From contig JBCDKJ010000001.1 of NCBI GenBank assembly GCA_038746745.1, forward strand, positions 186,001-250,000: a stretch of DNA of 64,000 nt, read 5' to 3'. Below the pieces are notes generated by a model. That model did not search any database and was not told the DNA's origin. It worked only from the letters and a program-made list of their open reading frames with translations. This document shows, in pieces, positions 44,744-53,532 of the stretch. Source of the stretch: JANQIO01 sp038746745. GTDB lineage: Bacteria; Pseudomonadota; Gammaproteobacteria; Pseudomonadales; Halieaceae. Both the position numbers and the translations under genes were made by a program. Every line of letters begins with the position of its first letter. Position 1 is the first letter of the stretch.

Positions 44744-45803
44744 TTAAGTTTCAGTGCTATATTCCAGCGCACGTGTGGCGGCGAGCATTATTGCACCGCT
44801 ATAGGCAGGGGAAAACAGTACCGCTGTATTCTCCGAGCACGCCACCATAGCCACAGCCCGATGTGGCGCCTGTACTGAACAATGAATGCTGTCTTACATG
44901 GCGTTAGACGCCATTACTCAGATGCCATCAATACGCAGAAGCAGGCAAGATCGGGGCAGACGCTAACGCTTACGCAAATAAACAGGAACAGAAGCAGAAA
45001 CAGGAACAGGAAAAGCGCGCCAGGTCGCGACCGTCAGTTACTTGCATACGATGCAGTGATTGGCAGTGATTGAGTTTGGTGGAGTCTGATTGATAGCAAT
45101 CATACAAAACAAAACGTACTGGCCCCGCTTGTTGACGATGACTGAGACACCGAATCATCGGCTGCTAAAACATCCGTCAATTTTGCGTAAGCACAACTTT
45201 GCGTAAGCACAACGCGCTATACGTAAATAAGGAATTACAACAACCGCGCGGCGAACAAGGCGCGGAGACAGGACAATACGAGTTTGTGTGGAGCCGCGTT
45301 AATAGGGGCTCCACACCTGCACAGGCGAGGCCCCGGGTACTGCACTGATACCGAACGGACACCTGACGGACACCTGAAAGAAGGGACACTGCAAAAAGCA
45401 GGGCCCTGAAAGCGTTGCCAGAGGCAATGCCGGAGCTTCAGAGGTCCAAAGGTAAAGGCAGAGTTAAAGGTAAAGAGCAGTACCACTGGACAAACCACAG
45501 GCGTTGAATGCCTGTAACGCAGTGTATTTTGCAGGCAGAGCTGCTGCAGAAGGGCTTTGGTACGATGCCGGAGTGACGGCATGACGATTAAAGTGGCACC
45601 TTCTTCATCGGATCGTCGCATCGGTTTTGCAACATTGCATTACGTTGCACTAAGCGACAGCAGCACCGGACGGTGGCAATGCATTGATTGCGCCGCCCCG
45701 CATACAGGTTCCAGGGTAACTGGGATGACTGCATAGCGAACGTTTAGACCGTATTCTCCCCTCCTCTCTTCATCGCCGTGCCACAGACCAGAGAGTGGTA
45801 CAC
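44744..45803. other. One-kilobase rluC-rne gap, long rne leader
   Basis: No frame here has credible composition. The region holds a purine-rich run of ACAGGAACAGAAGCAG type (about 44978-45011), a 16-bp direct duplication at 45182-45213, and an 11-bp duplication CGGACACCTGA at 45356-45377. It probably contains the rluC promoter on the left and a long rne leader on the right. In E. coli the rne leader binds RNase E itself for feedback, and a similar role is possible here but not demonstrated by any structure I can identify. Confidence 0.55.
45182..45213. repeat. 16-bp direct duplication in the rne upstream gap
   Basis: TTTGCGTAAGCACAAC occurs twice in direct succession with no mismatch. Confidence 0.9.
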
Positions 45804-48698
45804 ATGAAAAAAATGCTCATCAACGCAACCCAGCCAGAAGAGCTACGCGTTGCGATGGTTGATGGTCAGCGCCTCTACGACCTTGATATAGAAAACCGTA
45901 CACGCGTTCAGAAAAAGGCGAACATCTACAAAGGCAAAATCACCCGCGTAGAACCCAGCCTGGAGGCGGCATTCGTCGACTTCGGCGCTGAGCGTCATGG
46001 CTTCCTCCCGATGAAGGAAATCGCCCGGGAGTATTTCAAGAAGAACAGTAATGGTGACGGCCGCCCTCGCATCAAAGATGTGGTTAAAGAAGGTACCGAG
46101 GTCCTCGTACAGGTGGACAAAGAGGAGCGCGGCAATAAAGGCGCTGCCCTCACAACCTTCATCAGCCTCGCTGGCCGTTACATGGTGCTTATGCCCAATA
46201 ATCCCCGTGCTGGCGGCATCTCTCGACGCATCGAAGGCGACGACCGCAACGATTTGCGCGATGCCCTGGCGGACCTGGAGATTCCCAACGGCATGGGCGT
46301 CATTATCCGCACAGCGGGTATTGGCAGGACTTCGGAAGAACTGCAGTGGGACCTGAACTACTTATTGCAACTCTGGGACGCCGTAAAACAGGCGGGTGAC
46401 GACGAGACTGCGCCATCACTGTTGCTGCAGGAAAGCAACGTCATCATCCGGGCAATACGCGACTACTTGCGCGACGACATCGATCAGGTACTGATTGATT
46501 CAGACGAGGCGCATCAGCACGCTCTGAACTTCGTCAGCCATATCATGCCCCATTATAAGAATCGGATTCGCCACTATGACGATTCTATTCCTATGTTTAA
46601 CCGCTTTCAGATTGAGAGCCAGATAGAGACTGCCTTTCAACGGGAAGTGCGATTGCCCTCCGGTGGCTCTATTGTCATCGATCCGACTGAGGCAATGGTT
46701 GCCATCGATATCAACTCAGCCCGCGCGACCAAAGGCGGCGATATTGAAGAAACTGCAACACAGACGAATCTCGAAGCCGCCGATGAGATTGCCAGACAGC
46801 TTCGCCTGCGGGACATGGGCGGTCTGATCGTAATTGACTTCATCGATATGATGGCTTCAAAAAACCAACGGGCGGTTGAGAACCGCATGCGTGATGCCCT
46901 CAAGATCGACAGGGCACGTGTACAGGTTGGCAAGATCAGCCGCTTCGGACTGCTTGAAATGTCCCGGCAGCGACTTCGCCCCTCTCTCGGCGAAACCAGC
47001 GCGATCGTCTGTCCACGGTGTAACGGCCAGGGCACTATCCGCGACACCAAATCGCTGTCCCTGTCTATCCTGCGCCTGCTCGAGGAGGAGGCGATCAAGG
47101 AACGCTCAGCAGAAGTACGTGCTGTGGTGCCAGTCCCTGTCGCCACCTACCTGCTGAACGAGAAACGCGCTGCCATCGCAGAAATAGAAACTCTGACCAA
47201 AGTTCGTGTGGTGGTGCTGGCAAATCCTGCCATGGAGACGCCGCACTTTGAAGTTGAGAGACTGCGCGACGATCAAGTTGTAGAAAGCAAGGACCTTTCT
47301 TTCGAGATCGATCTTACATCGGAGGAACAGGAAGCGCCCGCAGATGAACCACAACCCGTTCCCGCCGAACGCGCAGCCGTGCAGGGTATTTCACCGGCAG
47401 CCCCAGCGCCCGAACCTGCAGCAGCGCCTCAGCCAGAAACATCAAAGGCGCCTAAAGATCGCAACGCCAAACCGAGAAACGCCGCTCCCAGCAAGGCAGA
47501 GCAGCCTGCAAAGGTTGGTTTGTTGACTCGTCTCTTTGGCTTACTGACTGGCGCCGGTGCAACGCCCGAGCCAGAACCTGAGCAACGACAGCAGCGCCGC
47601 GCCGACGGACGGCGTAGCGAGGGTGATAACCGCAATCGCAACAGAAACCGACGCCGCGGCGGCCGCGGTCGCAAGCGTGGTGACGTTCGGCGTGAAGACG
47701 CCCAGCGTGGCGACGCCCAGGGTAAAGATCGCCAGCGTGCATCGGGCAACAGAGCGGATGACAAGACAGCCGAAGAGTCTCGCCAGGGAAACCGGCAAGA
47801 TATGCAGGACGCTTCAGGCGAGCAGCGTGAAGGACAGGCTCGCAGCGGTGAAGGTCGTCGACGGCGACGTGGTGGTCGCAATCGTAAGCGCGGCGGAGAT
47901 ACGGCTGGCAGCGCACAGTCCACCGCAGCAGAGACCGGCAATGGCTCGGTTGCAGCAGACAACGGGGATCAACAGCAGTCCAAACCGCGCAAACGCCCCA
48001 GCGAACAACGCGGAGACGATAAGCCTGGTCGCAGGCGCCGAGGTAAGCGCCCTGAAGCTGAGTCTGCAGAATTACAGGCTGGAGATAGTGTTCCGTCCAA
48101 CGTGCCGGCTACTGCGACTCCTGCCCCTGCCGACGATGATGCGACGCCGAATAATGAGCAATCCTCAATAGCCTCTACCACAATTTCAGAGGAAGTCGAT
48201 CCAGGTCCGGCCGAAGGCACCGAACGGAACGCTGAGCTAGACCTTGGCAAAACAGAAGCGGTCAGCACAGACATCGACGTAGAAGATCCGAGCGCAACAC
48301 GGGCAGCTGAAAGCAGTCAGGGCGCAGTCCAAGCTGAACCTGCGGATATCGATCAGGATAGCGAGGAGCATCAGCCTGCGATGGTCGCAGAAAGCGACGA
48401 TACAAAGGTTGAATCAGCAGCCGAAGCTGCCATTGATTCAGCAGACGCCATCCCAACCCTGGGGCAGGACCAGGTTGTAACCGCTTCAGACACGCCAGAA
48501 GAAGACGCTGCAGCCGCAGGGGATGTGCGTGCCTGGAACGATCCGCGCATCACGCCTAAACCCATACAAACGGTCGAAATCAGCACCGCGAGTATGGAGC
48601 TGTTCGGTGCCTCCGTTGCGCCACCGGTCACGCCCACGCGCCCCGCGCCGCCGCGTGCGCCGAACGATCCACGCGGTTCGGCTGCACCTCAGCCATAA
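45804..48698 (+). CDS. rne: Ribonuclease E
   Basis: A 964-residue endonuclease that drives mRNA decay and rRNA/tRNA processing. The catalytic half has the MKKMLINATQPEELRVAMVDG start, an S1 domain (about 35-120), the DNase-I-like active site in MVAIDINSARATKGG and VIDFIDMMASKNQ, and the zinc-link CPRCNGQG. The C-terminal half is disordered, with an Arg-rich RNA-binding tract (about 590-750, RNRNRRRGGRGRKRG) and a long acidic Ala/Glu/Asp-rich region ending in APQP. The ATG at 45804 is chosen over a GTG three codons upstream. Confidence 0.97.
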   Translation: MKKMLINATQPEELRVAMVDGQRLYDLDIENRTRVQKKANIYKGKITRVEPSLEAAFVDFGAERHGFLPMKEIAREYFKKNSNGDGRPRIKDVVKEGTEVLVQVDKEERGNKGAALTTFISLAGRYMVLMPNNPRAGGISRRIEGDDRNDLRDALADLEIPNGMGVIIRTAGIGRTSEELQWDLNYLLQLWDAVKQAGDDETAPSLLLQESNVIIRAIRDYLRDDIDQVLIDSDEAHQHALNFVSHIMPHYKNRIRHYDDSIPMFNRFQIESQIETAFQREVRLPSGGSIVIDPTEAMVAIDINSARATKGGDIEETATQTNLEAADEIARQLRLRDMGGLIVIDFIDMMASKNQRAVENRMRDALKIDRARVQVGKISRFGLLEMSRQRLRPSLGETSAIVCPRCNGQGTIRDTKSLSLSILRLLEEEAIKERSAEVRAVVPVPVATYLLNEKRAAIAEIETLTKVRVVVLANPAMETPHFEVERLRDDQVVESKDLSFEIDLTSEEQEAPADEPQPVPAERAAVQGISPAAPAPEPAAAPQPETSKAPKDRNAKPRNAAPSKAEQPAKVGLLTRLFGLLTGAGATPEPEPEQRQQRRADGRRSEGDNRNRNRNRRRGGRGRKRGDVRREDAQRGDAQGKDRQRASGNRADDKTAEESRQGNRQDMQDASGEQREGQARSGEGRRRRRGGRNRKRGGDTAGSAQSTAAETGNGSVAADNGDQQQSKPRKRPSEQRGDDKPGRRRRGKRPEAESAELQAGDSVPSNVPATATPAPADDDATPNNEQSSIASTTISEEVDPGPAEGTERNAELDLGKTEAVSTDIDVEDPSATRAAESSQGAVQAEPADIDQDSEEHQPAMVAESDDTKVESAAEAAIDSADAIPTLGQDQVVTASDTPEEDAAAAGDVRAWNDPRITPKPIQTVEISTASMELFGASVAPPVTPTRPAPPRAPNDPRGSAAPQP

Positions 48699-48712
48699 AC
48701 GCGTCGCTACGC

Positions 48713-48740
48713 TTGTGCGTCAATATTGGGGCGGTATAAT
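48713..48740 (+). promoter_or_regulatory. Sigma-70 promoter of tRNA-Ser
   Basis: TTGTGC, a 16-bp spacer and a perfect TATAAT, followed at once by a GC-rich discriminator (GCCGCCCC), a pattern typical of stable-RNA promoters under stringent control. It lies 37 bp before the mature tRNA start. Confidence 0.75.
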
Positions 48741-48776
48741 GCCGCCCCTGTTCGCGGGGCCACCCGCTAACACTCC

Positions 48777-48864
48777 GGTGGGCTGGCTGAGCGGTCGAAA
48801 GCGGCGGTCTTGAAAACCGTTGAACCGAGAGGTTCCCGGGGTTCGAATCCCTGGCCCACCGCCA
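48777..48864 (+). tRNA. tRNA-Ser, anticodon UGA
   Basis: An 88-nt class II tRNA with encoded CCA. The acceptor GGTGGGC pairs with GCCCACC, with discriminator G. The anticodon stem GCGGT/ACCGT encloses CTTGAAA. A long variable arm follows (GAACCGAGAGGTTC), and the T arm is CCGGGGTTCGAATCCCTGG. A dedicated promoter and terminator flank it, and its last 19 nt are duplicated 187 bp downstream. Confidence 0.97.
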
Positions 48865-48948
48865 TACTCAAAAAAATGCCCCGCATCGCGGGGCTTTTTT
48901 TTGAGTATCCGGATGGACCCGGACAGGTTCGAACCCCCGTTCGACAAA
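48846..48948 (+). repeat. Direct repeat copy 1: tRNA-Ser tail plus terminator
   Basis: About 103 bp covering the last 19 nt of tRNA-Ser, its terminator and a downstream dyad TCGAAC-CCCC-GTTCGA. It recurs 187 bp to the right with about ten differences. Confidence 0.9.
48870..48902 (+). terminator. Terminator of tRNA-Ser
   Basis: GCCCCGC-ATC-GCGGGGC flanked by seven A and eight T residues, 13 bp after the tRNA CCA. Confidence 0.92.
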
Positions 48949-49030
48949 CTGCGACCTCAGGAGCAGTTTGGACGGGCTCGCGACCAGCGAGACCGCCCGC
49001 AGGGCGCCAACGCTCCATAGAGTGTTGGCG
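48945..49030. other. Three-hairpin segment between the tRNA-tail repeats
   Basis: The segment between the two repeat copies is made of consecutive dyads: CAAACTGC/GCAGTTTG (48945-48970), a CTCGC/GCGAG pair, and CGCCAACGCTC/GAGTGTTGGCG (49005-49030). It has no credible coding frame. The compact folded design resembles a small non-autonomous repeat element more than random spacer. Confidence 0.5.
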
Positions 49031-49032
49031 TC

Positions 49033-49135
49033 AATCCCTGGCCCACCGCCATACTCAAAAAAATGCCCCGCGTCGCGGGGCTTTTTTTTTTGTATCCGGA
49101 TGGGCCTGGACCGATTCGAACCCCCGTTCGACAAA
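49033..49135 (+). repeat. Direct repeat copy 2: truncated tRNA-Ser tail plus terminator
   Basis: This copy begins with the last 19 nt of tRNA-Ser including CCA, but no tRNA body precedes it. It contains a second terminator, GCCCCGC-GTC-GCGGGGC with ten T residues (49065-49091), and the same TCGAAC/GTTCGA dyad. It breaks off from copy 1 after TTCGACAAA. Confidence 0.9.
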
Positions 49136-49318
49136 AGCGGCCCACATCGAGGAGTGTCACCCTCTAGCCGGGTGTTGTCCGGTAGACAACACCGCTGTCA
49201 CCGTTGGCAGCAGACTCTCGCCATTAAGGTACTTAGACTATTGCTCTCAGTCGGGACCCAGACCCCTCATACCAAAGCCCCTCCACTATTAAGGTAGCGG
49301 AACAATTAGGAGCCTTAG

Positions 49319-50587
49319 TTGAAGAAGACCATTTTTGTGGCATCAGCTGCCTTAACGCTGGCAGTTTTCGCAGGCGTACTGAATCGGTCCACGCTGCTGG
49401 AGTTGCTGACCTTGTATGAGTATTCCCAACTCTTTGCTGAGAATGCCATCGAAGAAAACTTTCGAACGATGCACCTTACAAATTCATCGGTGCACATATC
49501 GCGACAAGGGCCTGTGTTCGAGCTTGAAGAATCCAGACTAGAAACGGTATCCGGCTTAACCTACAGCGTTGATAGCGAAACCAGACATCTCGAAGACCTG
49601 CTAGCCGAGACGAATACCACGGGCTTCGCGATATTCCATGACGATGAGCTGGTCCATGAGGCGTACTACCGGGGCAACACGCGCGAGACACTCGCGATTC
49701 AGATGTCCGTGTCAAAATCATTCGCTTCTTTTCTCGTGGGCGTTGCGATTGACGAAGGGAACATAGGGTCCGTCGACGATTTCGTGACAGCCTACGTACC
49801 GGCACTGTCTGGATCAGCCTTTGAAGGTGTGACGATAGAGCAGGTGTTGGACATGTCCACCGGCATAAGGTGGGATGAGGACTACGGCAAGCTGGATAGT
49901 GAGGTCGTCCGGTCTATTATTGCAACGCGGCTGGGGTCGCTGGACACATTCGTCACCACCATTGAACGAGACGGCAGCCCTGGTGACCTGCATCATTACG
50001 CCAGCATCAATACGCACGTACTGGGGATGGTTGTGCGCGGCGCCACCGGCATGGAGTACGCGGATTACTTTGAACAGAAGCTCTGGAGCAGACTGGGCCC
50101 GGAAGCCGACGCGTTCTTCATCACTGATACTGAGAACCAACCATTAGTACTGGGCGGACTGGTAATTCGACTGAGAGACATGATCCGCTTCGGTGTTTTG
50201 TATCTGGAAAACGGCAGGAACCATCTCGGCGAGCAGCTCGTATCTCCCGGGTGGGTCGCCAGCAGTACCACACCCGATGCGCCCAGATTGATGCCAGGCA
50301 AGAACAATCCAAAGTCAAAGAGTTGGTTTGGCTACAAGCATCAGTGGTGGATTCCCCTCAAGCCAGACCACGGCGACTACGCAGCGATTGGCATCTACGG
50401 ACAATTCATTTATGTAAACCCTGCTCGCCGCGTAGTAATCGCCAAAACCTCAGCCTACTCGGACTACCTCGAAGACGGTGGCTGGAAGGACGTTGAGACG
50501 CTGCAAGCGTTTCAGAGTGTTGCGAGGGTTCTTGCCCCGCTGCCAGAAGAGCGCGCACACCCCAGGGGGGCTGCTGCGGGGCAGTGA
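49319..50587 (+). CDS. Serine hydrolase, class C beta-lactamase/6-aminohexanoate-dimer hydrolase fold
   Basis: A 422-residue predicted exported or membrane-anchored hydrolase. The N-terminal helix KKTIFVASAALTLAVFAGVL acts as signal or anchor. The S-x-x-K nucleophile lies in QMSVSKSFASFLVG, the tyrosine motif in HHYASINTHVLG, and a terminal HQWWIP-type motif replaces the KTG of true beta-lactamases, as in 6-aminohexanoate-dimer hydrolase relatives. The substrate is unknown; an ester or amide is likely. The start is TTG at 49319 behind AGGAG with 6-bp spacing. It lies right of the tRNA-Ser repeats. Confidence 0.85.
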   Translation: MKKTIFVASAALTLAVFAGVLNRSTLLELLTLYEYSQLFAENAIEENFRTMHLTNSSVHISRQGPVFELEESRLETVSGLTYSVDSETRHLEDLLAETNTTGFAIFHDDELVHEAYYRGNTRETLAIQMSVSKSFASFLVGVAIDEGNIGSVDDFVTAYVPALSGSAFEGVTIEQVLDMSTGIRWDEDYGKLDSEVVRSIIATRLGSLDTFVTTIERDGSPGDLHHYASINTHVLGMVVRGATGMEYADYFEQKLWSRLGPEADAFFITDTENQPLVLGGLVIRLRDMIRFGVLYLENGRNHLGEQLVSPGWVASSTTPDAPRLMPGKNNPKSKSWFGYKHQWWIPLKPDHGDYAAIGIYGQFIYVNPARRVVIAKTSAYSDYLEDGGWKDVETLQAFQSVARVLAPLPEERAHPRGAAAGQ

Positions 50588-50614
50588 GCGTCTGCGTCGA
50601 CCCGGGTGCACCAC

Positions 50615-50687
50615 CCTACTTCTCTCCTTCTCTTCTTCTCTACCCCTTCTCCCCTTCTTTACTCCTTTATTCCTCTAGTCCTCTACC
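50615..50687. repeat. Homopyrimidine-rich tract
   Basis: About 73 bp almost purely C and T on the plus strand, made of CTTCT/CCTTC motifs with a few interruptions. It lies between two convergent stop codons and enters the last codons of the amidohydrolase gene. Mirror-like polypyrimidine tracts can adopt triplex (H-DNA) form. Confidence 0.75.
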
Positions 50688-52024
50688 ATGGGAATGCCCG
50701 CCACCTTCTCTCGCCTGGAGAGAAGCCTGAGGGTCTGCTCGTGAACCTCCTGCAGGGCGTCAGCCTCATTCAATCCCGTTAACTTCCTCTGTTTTACCCG
50801 CTGATGACCCTGTACCCAGACATCCGTAACGTCTGACGCCCTGGCTGCAAACACCAGATTCCACAAAACGGGGTCATGCCTTTGCGACTTGGCCACTGGC
50901 ATCAGGTGAGGCTGCCATAGATCGATGGTAATTAAATCGGCCTGTTTGCCCACTTCCAGAGAGCCCACTTCTGCATCAATACCGATCAGTCGCGCGCCCT
51001 CAATGGTTGCCATGCGAAGCGCCTGCTCCGCAGACACCGCTGTGGCATCCAGATGCGTGACTTTTTGCAGCAAAGAACCCACTTTCATGCATTCGAACAT
51101 GCTGACGGAGTTATTGGAGATGCCTCCATCGCTACCCAAACCGACGCGCACGCCGGCATCCCGAAACTTCTGCAACGGCGCAGCGCCGGATGCCAGCTTC
51201 ATATTGCTCACAGGACAGTGCGCGACACCCGTGCCGGTTTCGCGCAGCACGTCAATTTCCTGATCGTTCACCCAGACACAATGCGCCAGCACAGAACCCG
51301 GTTTCAGGATGCCCCAGTCATTGAACTTGACCACCGGCATGTCGCCGAACAAGGCAACCACGGTTGCTACCTCTTCCTGTTGCTCGCTGGTATGCGTGTG
51401 AATGTTGACGCCATACCGGTCTGAGAGATCACGGCAGGCCCGGAACATGGCTTCTGAACAGTAGGTTATATGCTCAAGGCCAGCCCACACCTTAACTCTG
51501 CCCTGCTGTGTGTTGTGACAGTCCCTGATAAGTTGTTCTGTGGACTCTACCGTTTCAAAGAAGTGCTTGGTTGGGTGGTTGGCGGCGTACGGCACAAGAT
51601 GCGCGCGCATGCCCAGGTCTCCGGCCGCTTTAGCACCCATATGCAAAAATCGGTACATATCCAGCACCGCTGTGGTGCCACCTTTCAAGGCTTCCATATA
51701 ACTGACGAGGCAGCCGTAGTAGGCGTCCTCCTCGGTAAGTACCTGATGTTCGCGCTGATACTCGGGCAGCCAGTCCATCAACTGCGCATTTTCGGAGAAG
51801 CCCTTCAGCAAGCTTGAGTGAGAGTGCACATCAATTAATCCAGGGAGCACCGCCAGCTTGCCGTGGCCGTCCTGCACCAGCGCCCCGGCGGGGATGTCGA
51901 TGGCGTCCACAGAGCCGACCGCGAGGATTTGCCGGTCATCAAAGACAATGGTGCCGGGATCATAGTGGTGAAAAGATTCGTCGACGCAGTAAATCAGCGC
52001 ATTCTTGATGGCGTACAAAGCCAT
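50675..52024 (-). CDS. Amidohydrolase (TRZ/ATZ, cytosine-deaminase-like)
   Basis: A 449-residue metal-dependent hydrolase of the amidohydrolase superfamily. Metal ligands appear in GLIDVHSHSSLLKG, NIHTHTSEQ, LAHCVWVND and VGLGSDGGISNNS, the layout of the TRZ/ATZ branch of aminohydrolases, which includes 5'-methylthioadenosine/S-adenosylhomocysteine deaminase and guanine deaminase. The terminal GSLEVGKQADLITID is typical. Substrate specificity is not predictable here; an N-containing heterocycle is likely. It is cytosolic, monocistronic, and convergent with the serine hydrolase gene. Confidence 0.87.
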   Translation of the reverse strand: MALYAIKNALIYCVDESFHHYDPGTIVFDDRQILAVGSVDAIDIPAGALVQDGHGKLAVLPGLIDVHSHSSLLKGFSENAQLMDWLPEYQREHQVLTEEDAYYGCLVSYMEALKGGTTAVLDMYRFLHMGAKAAGDLGMRAHLVPYAANHPTKHFFETVESTEQLIRDCHNTQQGRVKVWAGLEHITYCSEAMFRACRDLSDRYGVNIHTHTSEQQEEVATVVALFGDMPVVKFNDWGILKPGSVLAHCVWVNDQEIDVLRETGTGVAHCPVSNMKLASGAAPLQKFRDAGVRVGLGSDGGISNNSVSMFECMKVGSLLQKVTHLDATAVSAEQALRMATIEGARLIGIDAEVGSLEVGKQADLITIDLWQPHLMPVAKSQRHDPVLWNLVFAARASDVTDVWVQGHQRVKQRKLTGLNEADALQEVHEQTLRLLSRREKVAGIPMVED

Positions 52025-52350
52025 GGCTGCAGTCCTTTTTGCTTATTGGCTGTCACAACACAGCTGTACACGCAGAATGCATGCCATTTTGGTAAAGCTG
52101 ATGGAAACAGGGACTCGTCCCGGCAGGTCTACATTGAACGCACCAAAACAGTACGTAATGGGAGCGGTGGCACCTCAGCTAAGCCAAGCGTGGCCCGCGC
52201 TCGCGCAATTCAGTACACTTTGCCCAATGAAAACCAAGGGGCCTAAGTGCTTGATTTTACGCAAACTGGCCCTATTATTTTCATCAGAACGCTTGCAACC
52301 GTCGGGCCTCGCGGCCAAGGCTGTGCATGAAAATTTCCGGAGGTAGGAAA
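52025..52350. other. Divergent gap between the amidohydrolase and yccA genes
   Basis: A 326-bp intergenic region. It holds the predicted yccA promoter and a good ribosome-binding site (GGAGGTAGG) at its right end. On the left nothing clear was found for the amidohydrolase. No coding frame is convincing. Confidence 0.5.
52251..52278 (+). promoter_or_regulatory. Sigma-70-like promoter of yccA
   Basis: TTGATT, a 16-bp spacer and TATTAT, 72 bp before the yccA ATG. Both hexamers match the consensus at four or five of six positions. Confidence 0.55.
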
Positions 52351-53034
52351 ATGGAAGAGAAGAGCTTGTTTGATACACAAACTGCACGCTCTGGCGGCGT
52401 GGATTCAATCCTTGCCACCAATAAGGTACTCAAAAACACCTATATGTTGCTCAGCATGACACTGCTTTTCAGCGCGGTCACAGCGGGCATATCAATGGCA
52501 CTCAATTTGTCCCATATGACGGCGCTGGTGCTGTCTCTGGTTGGACTGGGCTTACTGTTTGTGGTTAATGCGACGGCTAACAGCGGAAAGGGTCTGGTGG
52601 CTGTCTTTGCCTTCACCGGCGTGATGGGCGCGTCGCTAGGGCCCATGCTGAACTACTATCTGGCACTGCCCAATGGACCGTCATTGGTCATGCAGGCGCT
52701 GGGCGGCACGGCGCTGGTATTTTTTGCTCTGTCGGGCTATGCCCTGACCACGCGCAAGGACTTCTCCTACATGGGTGGCTTCCTGATGGTAGGCCTGCTG
52801 GTCGCGATTGTGGCGGCGATTGCAAATATCTTCCTGGCAATTCCGGCGCTATCACTGACGATCTCAGCAGCCATCGTGATGATAATGTCTGGTTTGATCC
52901 TGTTCGACACCAGTCGGATCATCAACGGGGGCGAGACCAATTACATACGCGCGACTGTGGCACTGTATTTGGACATCTACAATTTGTTCGTCAACCTGCT
53001 GCACCTGCTCGGCGCCTTTGGCGGCGACGACTAG
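52351..53034 (+). CDS. yccA: Bax inhibitor-1/YccA family membrane protein
   Basis: A 227-residue protein with seven hydrophobic segments and the family C-terminal helix with FDTSRIINGGETNYIRATVALYLDIYNLF. E. coli YccA binds FtsH and dampens its proteolysis of membrane proteins, and the same role is likely here. The ATG at 52351 has GGAGGTAGG upstream and is preferred over an ATG 24 bp earlier. It is followed by a terminator, with the tus genes next, as in Pseudomonas. Confidence 0.93.
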   Translation: MEEKSLFDTQTARSGGVDSILATNKVLKNTYMLLSMTLLFSAVTAGISMALNLSHMTALVLSLVGLGLLFVVNATANSGKGLVAVFAFTGVMGASLGPMLNYYLALPNGPSLVMQALGGTALVFFALSGYALTTRKDFSYMGGFLMVGLLVAIVAAIANIFLAIPALSLTISAAIVMIMSGLILFDTSRIINGGETNYIRATVALYLDIYNLFVNLLHLLGAFGGDD

Positions 53035-53060
53035 CGCCAGCCAGTACAACTGGAATGCAA

Positions 53061-53090
53061 AGCCCCGGTCCTGCCGGGGCTTTTCGTTTT
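53061..53090 (+). terminator. Terminator of yccA
   Basis: AGCCCCGG-TCCTG-CCGGGGCT followed by TTTCGTTTT. It stands between yccA and tusD, so the tus genes probably have their own promoter or rely on read-through. Confidence 0.75.
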
Positions 53091-53130
53091 TGGGCTGCGG
53101 TTTCCGACACAGTTCGGTTAATCTCTCGAC

Positions 53131-53532
53131 ATGAAAATCTCCCTGCTCGTTACCGCCGCACCCGCAGATAGCTATGGCGTGGATCCCGCCTGGCAGTTTG
53201 CCAAGGCAACCCTGCGACGCGGCCACCAACTCCACCGTATTTTCTTTTACGGCGATGGGGTTTATCACGGCAATGGGCTGGCAGTTCAGGCGCAGAACGA
53301 AAGCAACCCCGCCTCGCGCTGGGCACGCCTGGCCGAAGATCACGGCACTGAGTTAGTGCTATGCATTGCATCTGCTACCCGGCGCGGCATGCTCGATAAT
53401 GATGAGGCGCATCGACTGGAGCAGAGCGCTGCCAGTGCGCACCCGAATTTTGTTCTGTCAGGTCTGGGCCAGTGGGCGGACGTGCAGCTTACCGCCGATC
53501 GCATTGTGCATTTTGGCCCAAGTCATGGATAG
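53131..53532 (+). CDS. tusD: Sulfurtransferase complex subunit TusD
   Basis: A 133-residue DsrE-family protein. The persulfide-carrying Cys lies in ELVLCIASATRRG, about residue 76, and the IFFYGDGVYHGNG region forms the flavodoxin-like core. TusBCD takes sulfur from TusA and passes it to TusE, for 2-thiouridine at the wobble base of Lys, Glu and Gln tRNAs. It overlaps tusC by 8 bp. Confidence 0.94.
   Translation: MKISLLVTAAPADSYGVDPAWQFAKATLRRGHQLHRIFFYGDGVYHGNGLAVQAQNESNPASRWARLAEDHGTELVLCIASATRRGMLDNDEAHRLEQSAASAHPNFVLSGLGQWADVQLTADRIVHFGPSHG

Noticed and set aside
48810..49292. 160-residue frame across tRNA-Ser and the duplicated tails
   Set aside because: It starts inside the tRNA and runs through both terminators. 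Such frames are familiar artefacts of tRNA-linked repeats, with no domain or ribosome-binding site.
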